64,000 nucleotides of DNA from Lepidodermella squamata (GCA_047495785.1 JBLDXI010000025.1:620001-684000), one strand, 5' to 3'. Positions 24,061 to 35,588 are shown, counted from the first letter of the stretch. The notes: generated by a model not told the origin, from the letters alone. Program-made: numbers and translations.

Positions 24061-25271
24061 TATAGCTTGATGAAAACACTATAGGACAACTAAGAGTGTG
24101 CTCACGAATGCATTCGCGTTAATGACGAGTCGCATTGCACTAGGGAAGCGTGTGTTTATGCAGTATGCATCTAACGAAAATCGATACTTGCAAAGCGACG
24201 ACGTCGACAGACTAGATATCGGTTATTATGAGGAGGAAATGGGCGCTTCAAGTTTTACAAGTGACTAAGTAGTTCTTGTGTTACGCCGGGCGTGGGACTC
24301 GATCATGAATTTTATTATTCTTTGAAGCATAGCGTGGGATGCTGGGTTCATTCCTTGGTTCGAAACGCTTTGTTAATCCTATTCTACACTGTATTGAATG
24401 TATTGAAGAAGAGAATCTGCCCAAAAAAAACAAAAAACATCAGTCAAATTGAAGTGAAACTTCGTCATTCAAAGATGCAGCATTTGTAAATCGGTTTTAT
24501 CTGAAGTCGCCGCATTGAGGTTAAGAAGAAGTTAGCAGTACTGTTCTTCCGAGTTACCTACAATGTTACCCAGATACCTAGTCCCATCATAGTCCCAGAT
24601 TACCTTCTTCGCAAGTTTGATCGAAAATGCCTGCAAACGCTAGTAACAAGTGAAAAGAAAAAATGTCGACGAATCAATGATACATAGACCGAAAGCTGAT
24701 CGATTCTCCGCGACAATTGAGGTAAAATTGTCAATTTATTATTTGTGGCGTTTAAAGCATAATCGCCCGATGCCACTTGGGAGTTGAAGAAGCATGCAAC
24801 ATGCAACACCGAACCCGCATCGAGAACGGGGGTTAGAAATTAGCCGCGATTTTCTTTGCAAACTTGACTTGCCTTCGCTGCATCCCTTGCTGCATCTGTT
24901 GCGTGATGTTTTGCGTGATGATTCGAGCGAATGAAGTTGATCTTCTTTACAATCGAATAGGAAATGACTCGATTATTATTTGTAACCTTTTACGTCTCAA
25001 GGCTAGAGGATTTTCACTAGTTTCTTATTTGCTGTCTACTAAATTACTGGCAGTTCAACCTAGAATGAAACATCGCTCTAGATAAGCGAAACAGAGAGAT
25101 CCCCTCCGCCTTGAAAGTTGAAAGCCGCATAAGTTTAAAGCAAGAGGAGACTCCTTCGCATTCGTAATAATTTAGTTTGTTTTTCAAGCTACTTTTCAAG
25201 CTTTTGACGTGTCATTTCACGCTAAGGTGGCACGCATGGCTTCGAAATGTCCATGTAAAGTCAGCATGAAA
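24061..25271. other. Intergenic, no gene supported
   Basis: Divergent spacer between the nuclear receptor and a GPCR pseudogene. Short open frames at 24292-24489 and 24600-25085 show no family resemblance. Confidence 0.5.
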
Positions 25272-25304
25272 TCACGTCTTTTTCGCGCTGTGAATAGCTA
25301 GGTC
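25272..25304 (+). promoter_or_regulatory. Shared GPCR upstream motif pair (pseudogene copy)
   Basis: TCACGT (25272-25277) and TAGCTAGGTC (25295-25304) are separated by 17 nt and lie 55 and 25 bp before the start codon of the broken receptor. The same pair precedes GPCRs 1 and 6, in the same order and strand sense. Confidence 0.5.
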
Positions 25305-25329
25305 GCTTTTCGGCATATACTACTAAAAA

Positions 25330-26085
25330 ATGCATATAATTAAAATGATAAATGTGCTTCTTCTGGTAAAAATCACTGTTAGCTATGCTGCCAAGCCTAA
25401 ACTGCTGTGGCCGGTCCAGGTTGGCGAGCCGGGCACGGAAAATGCAAGTGTTTATGCCCTAGTCGAGTATGTCAACAACACGACAACAATTTTGGCCGAT
25501 TATGAAATCGTTCCGTTTCCAATGATCAACATTTTGGAAAGTGTTAGTAACGTGTATGCGAGGAAGCTGTTTGAAATCGAACTGCCGGAAGGAACCTACT
25601 TGGCGCCCGTTTTAGTGGGGCCTGACGGAGATTGCGACACATCTGCAGGCACTTATCGAGGCTTTTATATGGTTATGGTAAATATTTTTTTTTACATGTC
25701 TCATTATTGTGGGCCCATGTACTTCTATTTGAATTCTCTACAAATTGCCTGATGAATGAACAACCGAACATTTTACCAGATCATTATAAAAACATGCTCT
25801 CTCAGAATTTTGACTTTGAAAATTTTGTTCTCAGTTGATCTCCGGCGGCGCATTATGCCTGAATTTGCGCTCAGTTGCAAGCTAATCAGAGCAGCTGCTG
25901 TGAACGCGCTAACGTTGCTAGCTGCTGGGGTGATTATGCTCGTTTATGCTCGTCGAACAAGCCGTGCGTGCTCAACACAGCGTTGGCTTTCATCGAACTC
26001 GTCTATTCTGCGATAATGAGCTTAGTTTTGCTGCTCCCCCTAACCGTATAGGTTGCAAAATTAGACGCTGCTGCTTGCGTGTGCA
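25330..26085 (+). pseudogene. GABA-B-like GPCR pseudogene A (internal deletion)
   Basis: Exon 1 (25330-25677) is intact, with a signal peptide and the GPDGDCDTSAGTYRG motif, and still ends at a normal GT donor after ATG-GTT-ATG. Similarity then jumps at about 25818 to the end of membrane segment 5, followed by segments 6 and 7. Almost all of the ligand domain and segments 1-4 are missing. Further damage: an in-frame loss of one Asn codon in MPNEF, a frameshift after VIML, and a Lys codon changed to TAG near the C terminus. Exon 1 is closest to that of GPCR 1. The sequence at the deletion joint, TTTTGTTCTCAG, happens to look like a splice acceptor. If used, it would yield a short secreted product; this is speculation. 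Confidence 0.85.
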
Positions 26086-26777
26086 ATCCCAGTTTGAGCA
26101 CCTGATGTATGATCGGACGCGTCCGCGATCTGGAATTATATTCACGCTTTTAACCTATGAGGTTAAACCAGCGAATCTCAGGATTAGGTCTAAAACGCAT
26201 GTTCTAAAGGTGCTGCAGGCCAGCAGAGGTGATTATCGCTAATAACGAAACAAGCATTATCGGTTCATCAAGTCATTACACAGTTTCAAAACATGGAGAC
26301 CTCGAGGAATAGTATTTGAGCCTAGCGATTTGCGAAATCTTAGGCAGGATTTTGCGGAGTCAAAGTCCAACTACGTGTTGCTCTGATAGTCGATATGATA
26401 GCATCAATGGGATCAATGGGACTTGGCAGCACGCGATTCTATCAATTGATTAATCTAGTATGAAAAAAATCACACCCACCAACCCGACCAGCCCCACTAC
26501 CGCGACCGACCCAGCAACAAGTAGTTGGACTTTGACACTGCATATCCAGACTACAATAAGTACCATTAATGTCAGCATTGAATTGTCTTTCAACTAGAGG
26601 TCTCAGGTTAACCAGGAAACCGAAATAGAAATAAAATGACTGCAACAATAAAATTGTTGATAAATGGGCGGGAACAGGCTATGCATGAAAGCATGAAATC
26701 AAGGCGAATTGATCGACAACTTCATTTAATTCGAATTCCCGTGCACATGATATTATTTAAGAAAGACAAAATCCTAA
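26086..26777. other. Intergenic, no gene supported
   Basis: A Cys-containing minus-strand frame at 26442-26648 could be an exon of a small secreted peptide, but neither a start exon nor a stop context supports it. Confidence 0.4.
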
Positions 26778-27446
26778 TCAGTTTAGTGTTGACTCGATTT
26801 TTCTCCATCGCTCTTCGTGCGTGGAGTCACGAGTAACTTTTGTGAAGCCGAGATTGAGATAGGTTTTGATCGCAGGAAATCTATAAATCTGTGTCACCAA
26901 TATCGCCGACGTTTTGTTCGTTTCTCCAGCAAAGTAGTGTAATACTGCTGCTGTCAGTTGAAAGCCAAGTTTCCTGCCAGAATGTTTTGTTGACACAGCT
27001 ACCCAACTAATGAAACCTGCGTGGGGGCGTTCCTCAAGAAAGGCCTGTACCTCCAAATTATTGCTGTACTGCCCGGGATAGTAGCTCGTTCGGCCACAAG
27101 CAAGGCCTACGATTCGGCCATCAAATTTCAACAAAATCTTGCAAGTAATTCCGGGATCGTTAGTAATCTCAGCGACTCGACTCGACGACCAAATGCCCAT
27201 CTCTTCTGAGAAGGCGTCTTGTAACAATTGGGCGGTTTCTGTAATGTCGCTTTGATTCAGAGATGCAGCCCTTTCCAAGGTGTAGCCACTAGGGAGACAC
27301 ACTTCGGGTAGGTTATTTAGATGTTCTCTTGCGAGGAATACGAGGCTTTCAATTGCGCCCATGAAAAGAAAAAACAGACACTGAATGGGCTCGGCTATAA
27401 GCCGCAAAATATATTTCAGGCTAGATTTCATTCTCAATAGAATCAT
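26778..27446 (-). CDS. Membrane-anchored GNAT-family N-acetyltransferase
   Basis: A single-exon frame of 222 residues. The first 45 residues contain a hydrophobic stretch (PIQCLFFLFMGAIESLVFL) that could anchor it in a membrane. The remainder has a GNAT fold: a FDGRIVGLACG strand, then ISWVAVSTKHSGRKLG, which is the acetyl-CoA-binding motif A, followed by the HYF helix. GFTKV near the end fits the last strand. The family transfers acetyl groups from acetyl-CoA to amines; substrate unknown. The motif-A loop reads SGRKLG instead of the common Q/R-G-x-G. It sits between two GPCR pseudogenes that face each other, so its location may reflect rearrangement of the array. Confidence 0.7.
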   Translation of the reverse strand: MILLRMKSSLKYILRLIAEPIQCLFFLFMGAIESLVFLAREHLNNLPEVCLPSGYTLERAASLNQSDITETAQLLQDAFSEEMGIWSSSRVAEITNDPGITCKILLKFDGRIVGLACGRTSYYPGQYSNNLEVQAFLEERPHAGFISWVAVSTKHSGRKLGFQLTAAVLHYFAGETNKTSAILVTQIYRFPAIKTYLNLGFTKVTRDSTHEERWRKIESTLN

Positions 27447-27962
27447 TCTCCACCAATGAATAGTAAGTGTGTAAAAATAAATTATAAGTGCTACGCGTTT
27501 TTAACAGTGGTCCGAGTAAGGGGGTAAACAAATCCCCCTGGCGTTCGAAAATTTCTGAAAAACGTAAGGGTCCACCCTGTTGAATTGCAAATTTTAACTC
27601 CGAGGATAAAGGGATGAGGCAAAATGGGGCAAAACCTTGGGCTATGCAAATTAAAGTTAACTCCGTGAAATCGACAACCCAGACAGTGCAAAATTGATCT
27701 CAAGGCCATCATCCACGTAAGCTTTTTCCAAAACTTTATTTTCATACCAAACGTGCCAAACTTGTGAGTTTGAGAGAATGCCGGAATCACTTGCCTCTTG
27801 CCACGTCTCAATTGTGGAAATAACCAACCATGTGGGAACAGGAATCCTAAATCGTAAACTTGTGTTGCGGTCTTAAACTAGATTTCAGCCTCGGGCATTT
27901 TCAGATGGCCGAAATCTTGTTCCTGCCCGCAACACCGTTAACGATTCCTTAAAATAGCCTCG
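27447..27962. other. Intergenic / rearrangement flank, no gene supported
   Basis: The sequence between the acetyltransferase and the point where GPCR similarity breaks off at about 27963. A 106-codon minus frame (27491-27811) has no recognisable features. Confidence 0.45.
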
Positions 27963-29862
27963 GAAAATAGCCGATCCGTTCAAGCCTATGCAGGCGAAAA
28001 AGACAAAGTATTTCTTCCAATTGCTGTAGAACATCTCAGGTTTAGCTCGAGATGTCGCAGAGAGAAGAAGGATCTGAACCAAAGTCAGAGAAACAGCTAA
28101 ACAAGCTACAACAGCGATAAAAATCTGCCCGCAATTTCCCATCCTCAATTCGATGATTGACAAATCTTTCGGGGAGAGGCCCGTTTTTGTAGCCCACATA
28201 GGCACGGCAACTAGTTTGAATGAAAACCCCCGTGTTTCGTAGTTAAACGGGAGATGAGCAACTCTTCGAGCTTTCAATTTATAGGCTTGCATTATCGAAA
28301 GGTCTTGATACATTTCGCCGTTGATATCTCGCTTAATCCTGGGATTTCGAAACCCAACCGCTTCAAGCTCAGCCGCACTTTGATTAGCAACACTATATAT
28401 CAGAGCTCTGTACTTAGGGTCTTTGAAATCGGTTGGAGAGAGGTGGCAGCGCGAACATCTGGCAGTCATGAGCTGAGTAACAAAAACCCCAATTTCCCGT
28501 TTCATCGACAAAATCCGCTGAACGAGACATTTCACCGTTAAGCCGTTCGTCGTAATCAGCTGGGCTCATCCCAAGGCTTGAAAAAGCAGGCATCTCAAAA
28601 GAAATTGTTGGAATTCCGATGGCGAACAGCGCTGACAGTTGGATGTCGATGATTTCCCTTGTACAACCATCCGATATGTAGACTTTGCGGCCGAGGTTCC
28701 AAGTCAAGCATGACGGCATCGACGCGATGAAATGATACAGCGGAGGCCTCATTCCATTGTGATACGCTTTACAAAGGAAAATCTGGCACTCGTATGGTCC
28801 GTATGGAAAAATAAGGACCACCCTCACATTTTGCAATGGCTGCAGATCGGCCACTTCCAACTCATCGAACCAATAGGATACAACAATCTCACTAACTTCG
28901 ATGTTGTTTGTCGTTAGCAACTTGAAGGTATCCAAAGCCAGCATAGGAACGTCACGGAGCCACCAGGAGTAGATGATACCGACCCGTTTCCATCTACCAA
29001 CACTTCGAATAGCCTCAAGAAACGCATATTTGTACATACTCACGGATCCTAATGTCGTATATAAGTTGTTGTAGAACTTTGATCTTCGAGATTCGATATA
29101 AGGCCCAGAGCAGCTTTGCGAAATCTGATTGAAAAATCATTGAAAATAACAAAGGTTGGCAAAAATAAATGCTTAACGTATTACCGCGCTTTAAGTGTCA
29201 CATGTCTTGCCCCGTTTATAGTTATGCCACCTTAAATTTGAATGCAAATCACAATATAATCGAAATATTTCGAATAGATCAGAAACATTCAGAATGATTC
29301 CTTTTATAGTGCCAAGACACTTAAAGCGCTGCGATGCTTAAATTACCTTAATGGGATTCAAGAATAAACACTCAAGTTATGAATAGCCGTTATTCCACCC
29401 ATAATTCAAAAATAGATTTCAATTGAAAGAATTTAAGCTGATTTTCCGGAACAGGATAGTTTACGCCTTATCCTAAGGCTATAAATATCGTAGGATAAGC
29501 TAAAAACTCAATACCATAACCATGTTGATACCGCGATACGAACCAGCTGTAGTGTCGCACTCACCATCAGGCCCAGTAGTAACAGGAGCCAAGAAGGTAT
29601 CGTCTGGCAGGTCCAACTCCATAAGCTGTCTGGCTCTTCTGTTGATATCGTCTTCCTCTTCATAGATCAATGGGTAGGGTACTACCTCATAGTTGGCCAG
29701 AATACTCGAAGCATTGTTGACATATTTAGCTAGAGCATAGAGGCTAGCGTTGGTTAGATCAGATCTGCCCGTGACGGCTTGCATCAACAGCTTCGGTTTA
29801 GCTGCAACGCTACATTTTAGAATCAGAGTTGCAAGGAAGAGAAACGTCAAATTCGCTAGCAT
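27963..29862 (-). pseudogene. GABA-B-like GPCR pseudogene B (3' truncated)
   Basis: Exon 1 (29515-29862) encodes an intact signal peptide and the GPDGECDTTAGSYRG motif. Exon 2 begins at 29124 with ISQSCSGP after a 391-bp intron. The frame runs through the ligand domain to about 28440, where a deletion of roughly 16 codons plus a frame change removes the segment between MFAL and the LS-TDFKDPK motif. A second frame then continues through membrane segment 1 and most of segment 2. Similarity stops abruptly after GSAIF at 27963; segments 3-7 are gone. The remaining sequence is well conserved, so the loss is probably recent. The upstream TCACGTT motif is retained at 29938-29944. Confidence 0.85.
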
Positions 29863-29937
29863 ATTTCTGAGTTAATGAAAAAATATCACTAACACGCCTG
29901 AGAACTGACTGCTAGACAGCGGGTGCTCAGCAGTTAG

Positions 29938-29944
29938 AACGTGA
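29938..29944 (-). promoter_or_regulatory. TCACGTT motif upstream of GPCR pseudogene B
   Basis: TCACGTTC on the coding strand, 76 bp before the start codon, matching the position in the other array members. The TAGCTAGGTC partner is not recognisable. Confidence 0.4.
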
Positions 29945-30177
29945 TAAAACCTTGATTTTGCTTCTCAGATTAACTGGGCGAACCTTACTTGCTAATGAGA
30001 AAATTTGTCACTTATTTTTCTTTTAAAAACTGGCGTCACAGTTTGTTTCTTGGAGAGATTGCTATCAAATTTCTAACACAATAATGCCATGATTAACATA
30101 CATGGATAGTGAATAACAGCGGGAACATTTTTAACATGGCTTTGATTGGAAATTACATAATCACGCCCCAAGTTGAG

Positions 30178-30620
30178 TGGGGAGCACTAGCCTAGTGGAT
30201 AAGGAAGCTAGCCTATGTGCATAATGTCGTGGGTTCAACGCCCGACGGTGGTTTAGCAATCCACTGGTGAGACAAAAAAATGCTACTCGAGTAGACAATG
30301 TGAAACCATTGCTCGAGGCACCTTGACGCTAGAGGTACGATAGAGTCTAGCATCGACCATCGGCTAGGTATCATGAGGTGAAGTTATATGCCGACGTTAA
30401 ATGCATATAAGATAATGTAATGTAATGTATAGGGAGCGAGTCCACCTCCCATCTCTCCTCCTGGTCCCCTTACAACCGCGTAAGCGAACACGGAGTGAGT
30501 GTCGGCCATGGTGGCTCAAAGGTTAGAGCCGTGCCTTCTCAGAAAGGCAGCCCGGGTTCGATCCCCGGGTACGACACTTTTCGAGCACTCGTGTAGCGCG
30601 TTACATAATGAAATAATGTA
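30178..30620 (+). mobile_element. 443-bp dimeric tRNA-derived SINE with 15-bp target duplication
   Basis: The insertion is flanked by perfect copies of ACGCCCCAAGTTGAG at 30163-30177 and 30621-30635. The head has a perfect A box TAGCCTAGTGG (30188-30198) and a B box GGTTCAACGCC (30232-30242). A second tRNA-like unit follows, with TGGCTCAAAGG (30512-30522) and GGTTCGATCCC (30555-30565), a D-arm and a T-arm stem. ATAATGTA-type short repeats end both units (near 30410-30430 and 30608-30620), as in SINE tails. It is inserted just beyond the polyadenylation signal of the downstream GPCR. Confidence 0.85.
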
Positions 30621-30673
30621 ACGCCCCAAGTTGAGCTCTTAGATCGAGTAGATCATCCTGGTTGATCAAACAA

Positions 30674-30679
30674 TTTATT
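30674..30679 (-). terminator. Polyadenylation signal of GPCR 5
   Basis: AATAAA on the minus strand, 20 nt after the stop codon of the receptor ending at 30699. The SINE target duplication lies about 40 bp further downstream. Confidence 0.6.
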
Positions 30680-30698
30680 TTTCGAATACGAGTTCGTG

Positions 30699-33213
30699 TT
30701 ATGAGCCAATAGCGTCCGAGTCTAATTTTACCACCTGGACAGTAATCGGTAATAATAGCAAGAAGCCCATTAGCGCTGAATAGACGAGCTCGATGAAAGC
30801 TAATACTGCGTTGACCACGCATGGCTTGTACAACGAACTGACCAAAACAAGCGCAATTATACCGGCGGCTAACATCGTTAGCGCATTCACTGCCGCCGCC
30901 CTGATTAGCTTGCAACTCAGAGCGAACTCATTAGGCATGGTGCGGCGTCTGAGATCAAGTGAAAACATATTCGCTAGTAAAATTAGTACAAAATTAAACG
31001 TGAGAATAGCTCCGAGCCAGTAGTTGAGATTGTCGGAGCTACAAAACATTAAATCGAGCTGGAAATAAGTGTCCGCCTTTTCGTCAAAAGCTACAGGAAG
31101 TCTGAAGATCATGAGCCTCATCGGCTCTTTGATAATCCACAAAAACAGGGCTACCACATTTATTGCAAGGACAACAGTGAGAGTTTGCGACATTTGCATT
31201 TCGTTTCGATACCTTTCGCTTTGGAGTGTGGAAACGCGACTTTGGATGAAAATACCTGTTGTTTCATACGATTGCACACGTGGTCCAACTCGGCTCCACT
31301 TTGCGAGATGGTTGATAAAACGAATCGCTCTGTTATTGACGCGATACGTTCGCACCCGTACAAATTTACTGTAGACAAAAAGCTGACTGAAAATCAGGCT
31401 GTGGAACATGCTCAGGCTCAAAGATATCAAAACGGATCTCCATCTGCATTCTATAGCGGGGTAAAAATCGTGGCCAATTATGAGAAATAACGCTGAAGTG
31501 TTAAGGCCTAAGCAGGCGAAAAAGACGAGACACTTCTTCCATTTACTGTAGAAGGTCTCTGGTTTGGTTCGAACTGTTGCTAAGAATAGAATGCTTTGAA
31601 CCAGCGTCAAAGAGATACATAAACAACAGACAAGTGCACTGAGAATGCTGCCGCAGTAGCCGATTCTAAGCTCGATTGCTGACAGATCTCTTGGTGCATG
31701 GCCGGTTTCAGTCGCCCAAGCTGGCCTGTGGTCGAGCTGAAACGAGTACGATAGTTTTTCTGGCTGATACGTGAGATGAGCGACTCGGCGGGCTTGTCGA
31801 TAATGGGCCTGCATTATCGATAGGTCCTGATACATCCCGCCATTCTTGTCCCGTTTAATGTTAGGATTTCGGAAGCCAACCGCCTCAGTTTCAAATGCAC
31901 TTTGATTCGCAACTTCATATATCAATCTCGTATATTTTGGATTTTTGTAGTCAGCCAGTGAAAGATTGTACTTCTCCTGTAAGATAGCTTCAGTTCTGTT
32001 GAGAACTAGTAAAGTGTACATATCCCCATCATGCTCACCAAATCGAAAAGGGCCCGCTGCATCGAGTCCTTGCTCGAGTAGCTTCGCTTGCACCACAGAG
32101 TCGTAGTAAGAAAGACTCATGCCTAGACTAGACTGCTGCGGCATATCAACAGCACTAAGTGGAATCCCGATTGCGAACAGCGCTGATGTTTGAATGTCTA
32201 CAATTCGTCTGGTACACTCATCAGCTAATGTCGAATCGTCCATGAAATTCCAGTCCAAGCAAGCTGGGACCGAGACAATGAAGTGATACAATGGCGGCCT
32301 AAAGCCGCTTCTATAGGCTTTGCATAGGAATATCTGACACTCATAGGCGCCAGCTGGAAACACCAAGATAATCCTGACATTTCGCAACGGCTGTAGATCA
32401 GCATCTTCCAAGTCCCCGAACCAGTATGCCTCGACAGTTTCACTAACATCTATGTTGTTCGAAGTTAGAAGCTTGAAAGTCTCAACAGCTAACATCGGGA
32501 CGTCACGTAACACCCACGAGTAGATCATTCCAACACGGTTCCACCCTCCGACATTTTTAATGGCTTCGAGGAAAGCGTACTTGTATGTTGCGACAGATCC
32601 GAGCGTCGAGTAAAGGTTGTTGAAGAAGATCGCTCGCCGCGATTGGATGAAAGGTCCCGAACAGCTTTGGGAAATCTGGTAACAAAAAAAGCAGAATTGA
32701 TTATTTCGTTCTTTTAAAGTCTTGATTATTTGTCCTTTGGTTCCTAACATTTTTCTCACAAAATTTGAATTGGCTAGGACTTCATCGAAGCCTAAGTATA
32801 ATTAGGGGATAAAATATAATTTGAGCGAGGATAAAATCGAATAAGATGAAAGCATCATTACTTACCATAACCATATGAATTCCTCTGTATGTTCCAGCAG
32901 ATTTGTCACAATCACCATTGGGTCCCGTTAGAACAGGAGCCATGTGAGAGTCAGCCGGCAAATCCAACTCCGAGATCAGTCTCGCGTACCTATTGAAATC
33001 GTCTTCCTCTGGTGCGTAAATTGGATACAAGACGATGTCGAAATTCGCCAGAACTATCCCCGACTTGTTGACATATTCTATTAGAGCTGATTGACTAGGG
33101 TCTGGTAGTGAGCTGCTGCCAGAGACGGCCGGCCACAGAAGTTTTGGCTTCGCTGCATTGCTCGATGGGAGGAAAATTATTGTGAGTATGGAAAAAATGC
33201 GCATCCTCATCAT
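30699..33213 (-). CDS. GABA-B-like class C GPCR (array member 5), two exons
   Basis: Exons are 32866-33213 and 30699-32675 (190-bp intron, phase 0), giving 774 residues. Exon 1 has a signal peptide (MRIFSILTIIFLPSSNA) and a GPNGDCDKSAGTYRG motif. Exon 2 begins ISQSCSGPF and continues with the VGMIYSW strand, FGEHDGDM and FRNPNIKRD ligand-domain motifs and seven membrane segments. The ECRWR and FCSSDN-YWLG cysteines are conserved. The inter-segment 3-4 loop is slightly shorter than in the other paralogues (WSRVGPRVQSYE lacks the KRSFR stretch). The C-terminal tail has about 15 residues. It is the most divergent intact member of the minus-strand array. Ligand unknown. Confidence 0.85.
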
Positions 33214-34230
33214 TGCACCTTTCTAGATAATTATCGGTTAATATCTCGCTTTTACGTTTGATCAAGCCGGATAGGCAGGGAAAGGTTGTAAGACTAATCA
33301 ACTGTAATTGTAAGTAACGTGGATAGCATAATCCTCCCACTCAATTGAGCTCGATCTGGAAATCTGAAAGATATCGTTAGTGACACCGAAAAATTAAATT
33401 AGGCTTTATCCTTTATATTAAGGTCGATTTCCCTAACGTTACAGTTTTTGTATATTTCACTGATGTGATGAAAATGAAACGGAAAAATACCTCGTCAGTT
33501 TATTCAACTTTATTTTCTCATTTGACTGGATTTTCTCATTTGATTGGAAATTATTGGTTTGAAAACACAACATGTGGCTACTGAAGAAATCAAATCAAAT
33601 CGAAATCACTGAGAATAACCTAAACGTTGGACGAAAAATAAACGCGTTTCAACAAGAAAGATATTATGTATTTATTTGTAAAGGCTTACGGCAATCATGT
33701 TTATGCAGGAAAGTGTGAAAGTGTATATGGTCGAAATGTTGGAAAATTGTACTTAAGGATAATACATAGCAATTAGAAAAGCTATGCATTTATTTGTTCA
33801 TTAGACATATTTCTATCAATTAAAGGATCATGCCCGCTGAAGCCAAAGGCCGCCTGCGTTTTCCAGACGGCGCCGTTTGGCTCATCTGACGGGTATTAAA
33901 TCTGAATAGTAACTGCAATTTCTGTCATTCAGAAACGTAGCATTCTCTCGATTTGCGTCGTAGCGTGTTCTCATCGAACATTTCCGAGAACTGAACTTCA
34001 CTTCTATACAAATGCCGGTCAAGCCGCAGCAGTAAACCATCCATGCGCTTTGTGAATCCTCTTTGATGGCTGCGAAAAAACAGATGAAAAATCTCGACTG
34101 ATAGCTATAGGCATCAGTTCACCTGAATCAAAATACATAAAGCGGCGGTCGTTTCTCTTCGAGGCCGAATAGCTTCTTATTTTTTGAAAACATGAACGAG
34201 AAAACAGCCTATTGATTCTTGAAAATATTT
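33214..34230. other. Intergenic with weak GPCR upstream motif
   Basis: CCACGTTA on the minus strand (33316-33322), about 105 bp before the start of GPCR 5, is a weaker match to the shared TCACGTT motif. Otherwise AT-rich DNA without a gene. Confidence 0.4.
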
Positions 34231-35588
34231 TCATTTGTAGCCTGGATAGAAATTCGGATAACTTCGAATTGGATCAGTTGTCAAATTATGACTGGCCTCT
34301 TGATAAGCGTTGACAATGAAAACCAGCAGGAAATTAGTTAATAAAATCGATATCATGAACGAGTAGAACGAGAAGAATACTGGTCCTAGGGTTCTGAAAT
34401 TCATTCGAAGAGCCCCATAATCGTAAACCCCGAGTTGCATTGCGAAGAGAGTCTCCAGTGCCGTTATGTATGTCGAATAGGCCTTTATTTGAGCTCCGAA
34501 CGCTAACAATCCAAGATTAGCTAAGGCCATAAATACTACAGCAAAGACAAAGATGTGGCTCAGGAGAAATCTGCCGGTGTTCGTGAGGGTTTGTAACATC
34601 AGCATGATATTTCTGTCAAACCGAAGCAAGCGAATGAACCGTAATGTACCCAGAGTAACGATCGCAGCTGCGGAACACGAGACTATGAAGTCGTTGTAAA
34701 CAGCCAAATCCATATTTGTGTAAGTATTCGCTCGTTTTCTCAACCGGCCCGCAACCAGGGTGAACAGATTAGTATCGAATTCCGAACACAGCTGCCCAGA
34801 TTATGCAGCCAAAGAGGTGGACAAAGTCGAAGACGGACCACCAGGATCTCCAGTAGCTACGACCAATCTTACGTGCTCTGTTGCGCATTCACGTGAAAAT
34901 TGGATAATCACAACCAAAAGAGTGAGTAGCTGTAATATTAGAGTGACCATCTCACCCCCAGAGCTGTAGGCCTGAAATTTTAGGACGTAGAAGTAAGCGT
35001 AAATAACACAAGCCCATCGCGGGGAATTCGAGGATGTTCTGAGAAACTGCGAGCAGGCTTCTGGTTGGGTGTATAGATTGAACTCCATGAAAACAGCTCC
35101 CGTCTTTTCGTCCAGCCATTTATTGTCAAACAGCTGTTGTAAGAAGATCCTAGCCTTTTCAAGGTTCTTCGGTAAATCGACCACATTACCACCCCCATCA
35201 TACATCACTAGCTGACCCATAGTTGACGAGCTTCCGGTTTTTAACACTGAAGAAAATGACCAACCAGGATTGAGAATTGTCATGTTGTTGTAAGTTGGAT
35301 TGTAGCCCTCGACCACGTCTTGCCAACTTATGGTATATTTTCGCGTTTCCTGGTCGAACATCGAGTAATCTGGACTGCAGTTAGAAATCATTTGGTAGAA
35401 CTTCCATGGCAAGTCAACTTCCAAGTGATTTTTCTGTGGTTTTTTCGATTATTTGTCGCGTTTTCTATTCAGCTTTCGAGATTCGTCGTTTACTCAGCCT
35501 GAAGAGCTGGATTACATATCAGTAAATTTATTGGCATGACGATGAGAGCTGAGACGATACTAATCTTGATCTTGTCAGTACTGATTTT
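34231..35588 (-). pseudogene. Polycystin-family (PKD/TRPP) channel fragment
   Basis: The frame 34801-35424 encodes the polycystin extracellular domain: W-SF, YDGGGNVVDL, FDNKWLDEKTGAVF and EFNLYTQ match the family pattern. The frame 34231-34743 encodes the last membrane segments (TLRFIRLLRFDRNI, then a pore region LFAMQLGVYDYG and LLTNFLLVFIVNAY). Between them the reading frame changes twice by single-base-type shifts, near 34870 and near 34776. A detached piece at 35490-35588 (IVSALIVMPINLLI) resembles an earlier membrane segment of polycystin-1-type proteins. The pore motif has Val where polycystin-2 has Asp. No PLAT, GPS or N-terminal part is present. Two frameshifts plus truncation favour a pseudogene; assembly error is a possible alternative for the shifts. 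Confidence 0.75.

Noticed and set aside
26442-26648. Possible small Cys-rich peptide exon (YCSLDMQC, CCW)
   Set aside because: No start exon, signal peptide or clear splice partner found.
30499-30577. Genuine tRNA gene
   Set aside because: D and T arms and a 6-bp closing stem are recognisable, but there are extra bases between the outer stem and the D arm and the anticodon loop is irregular; it lies inside a SINE.
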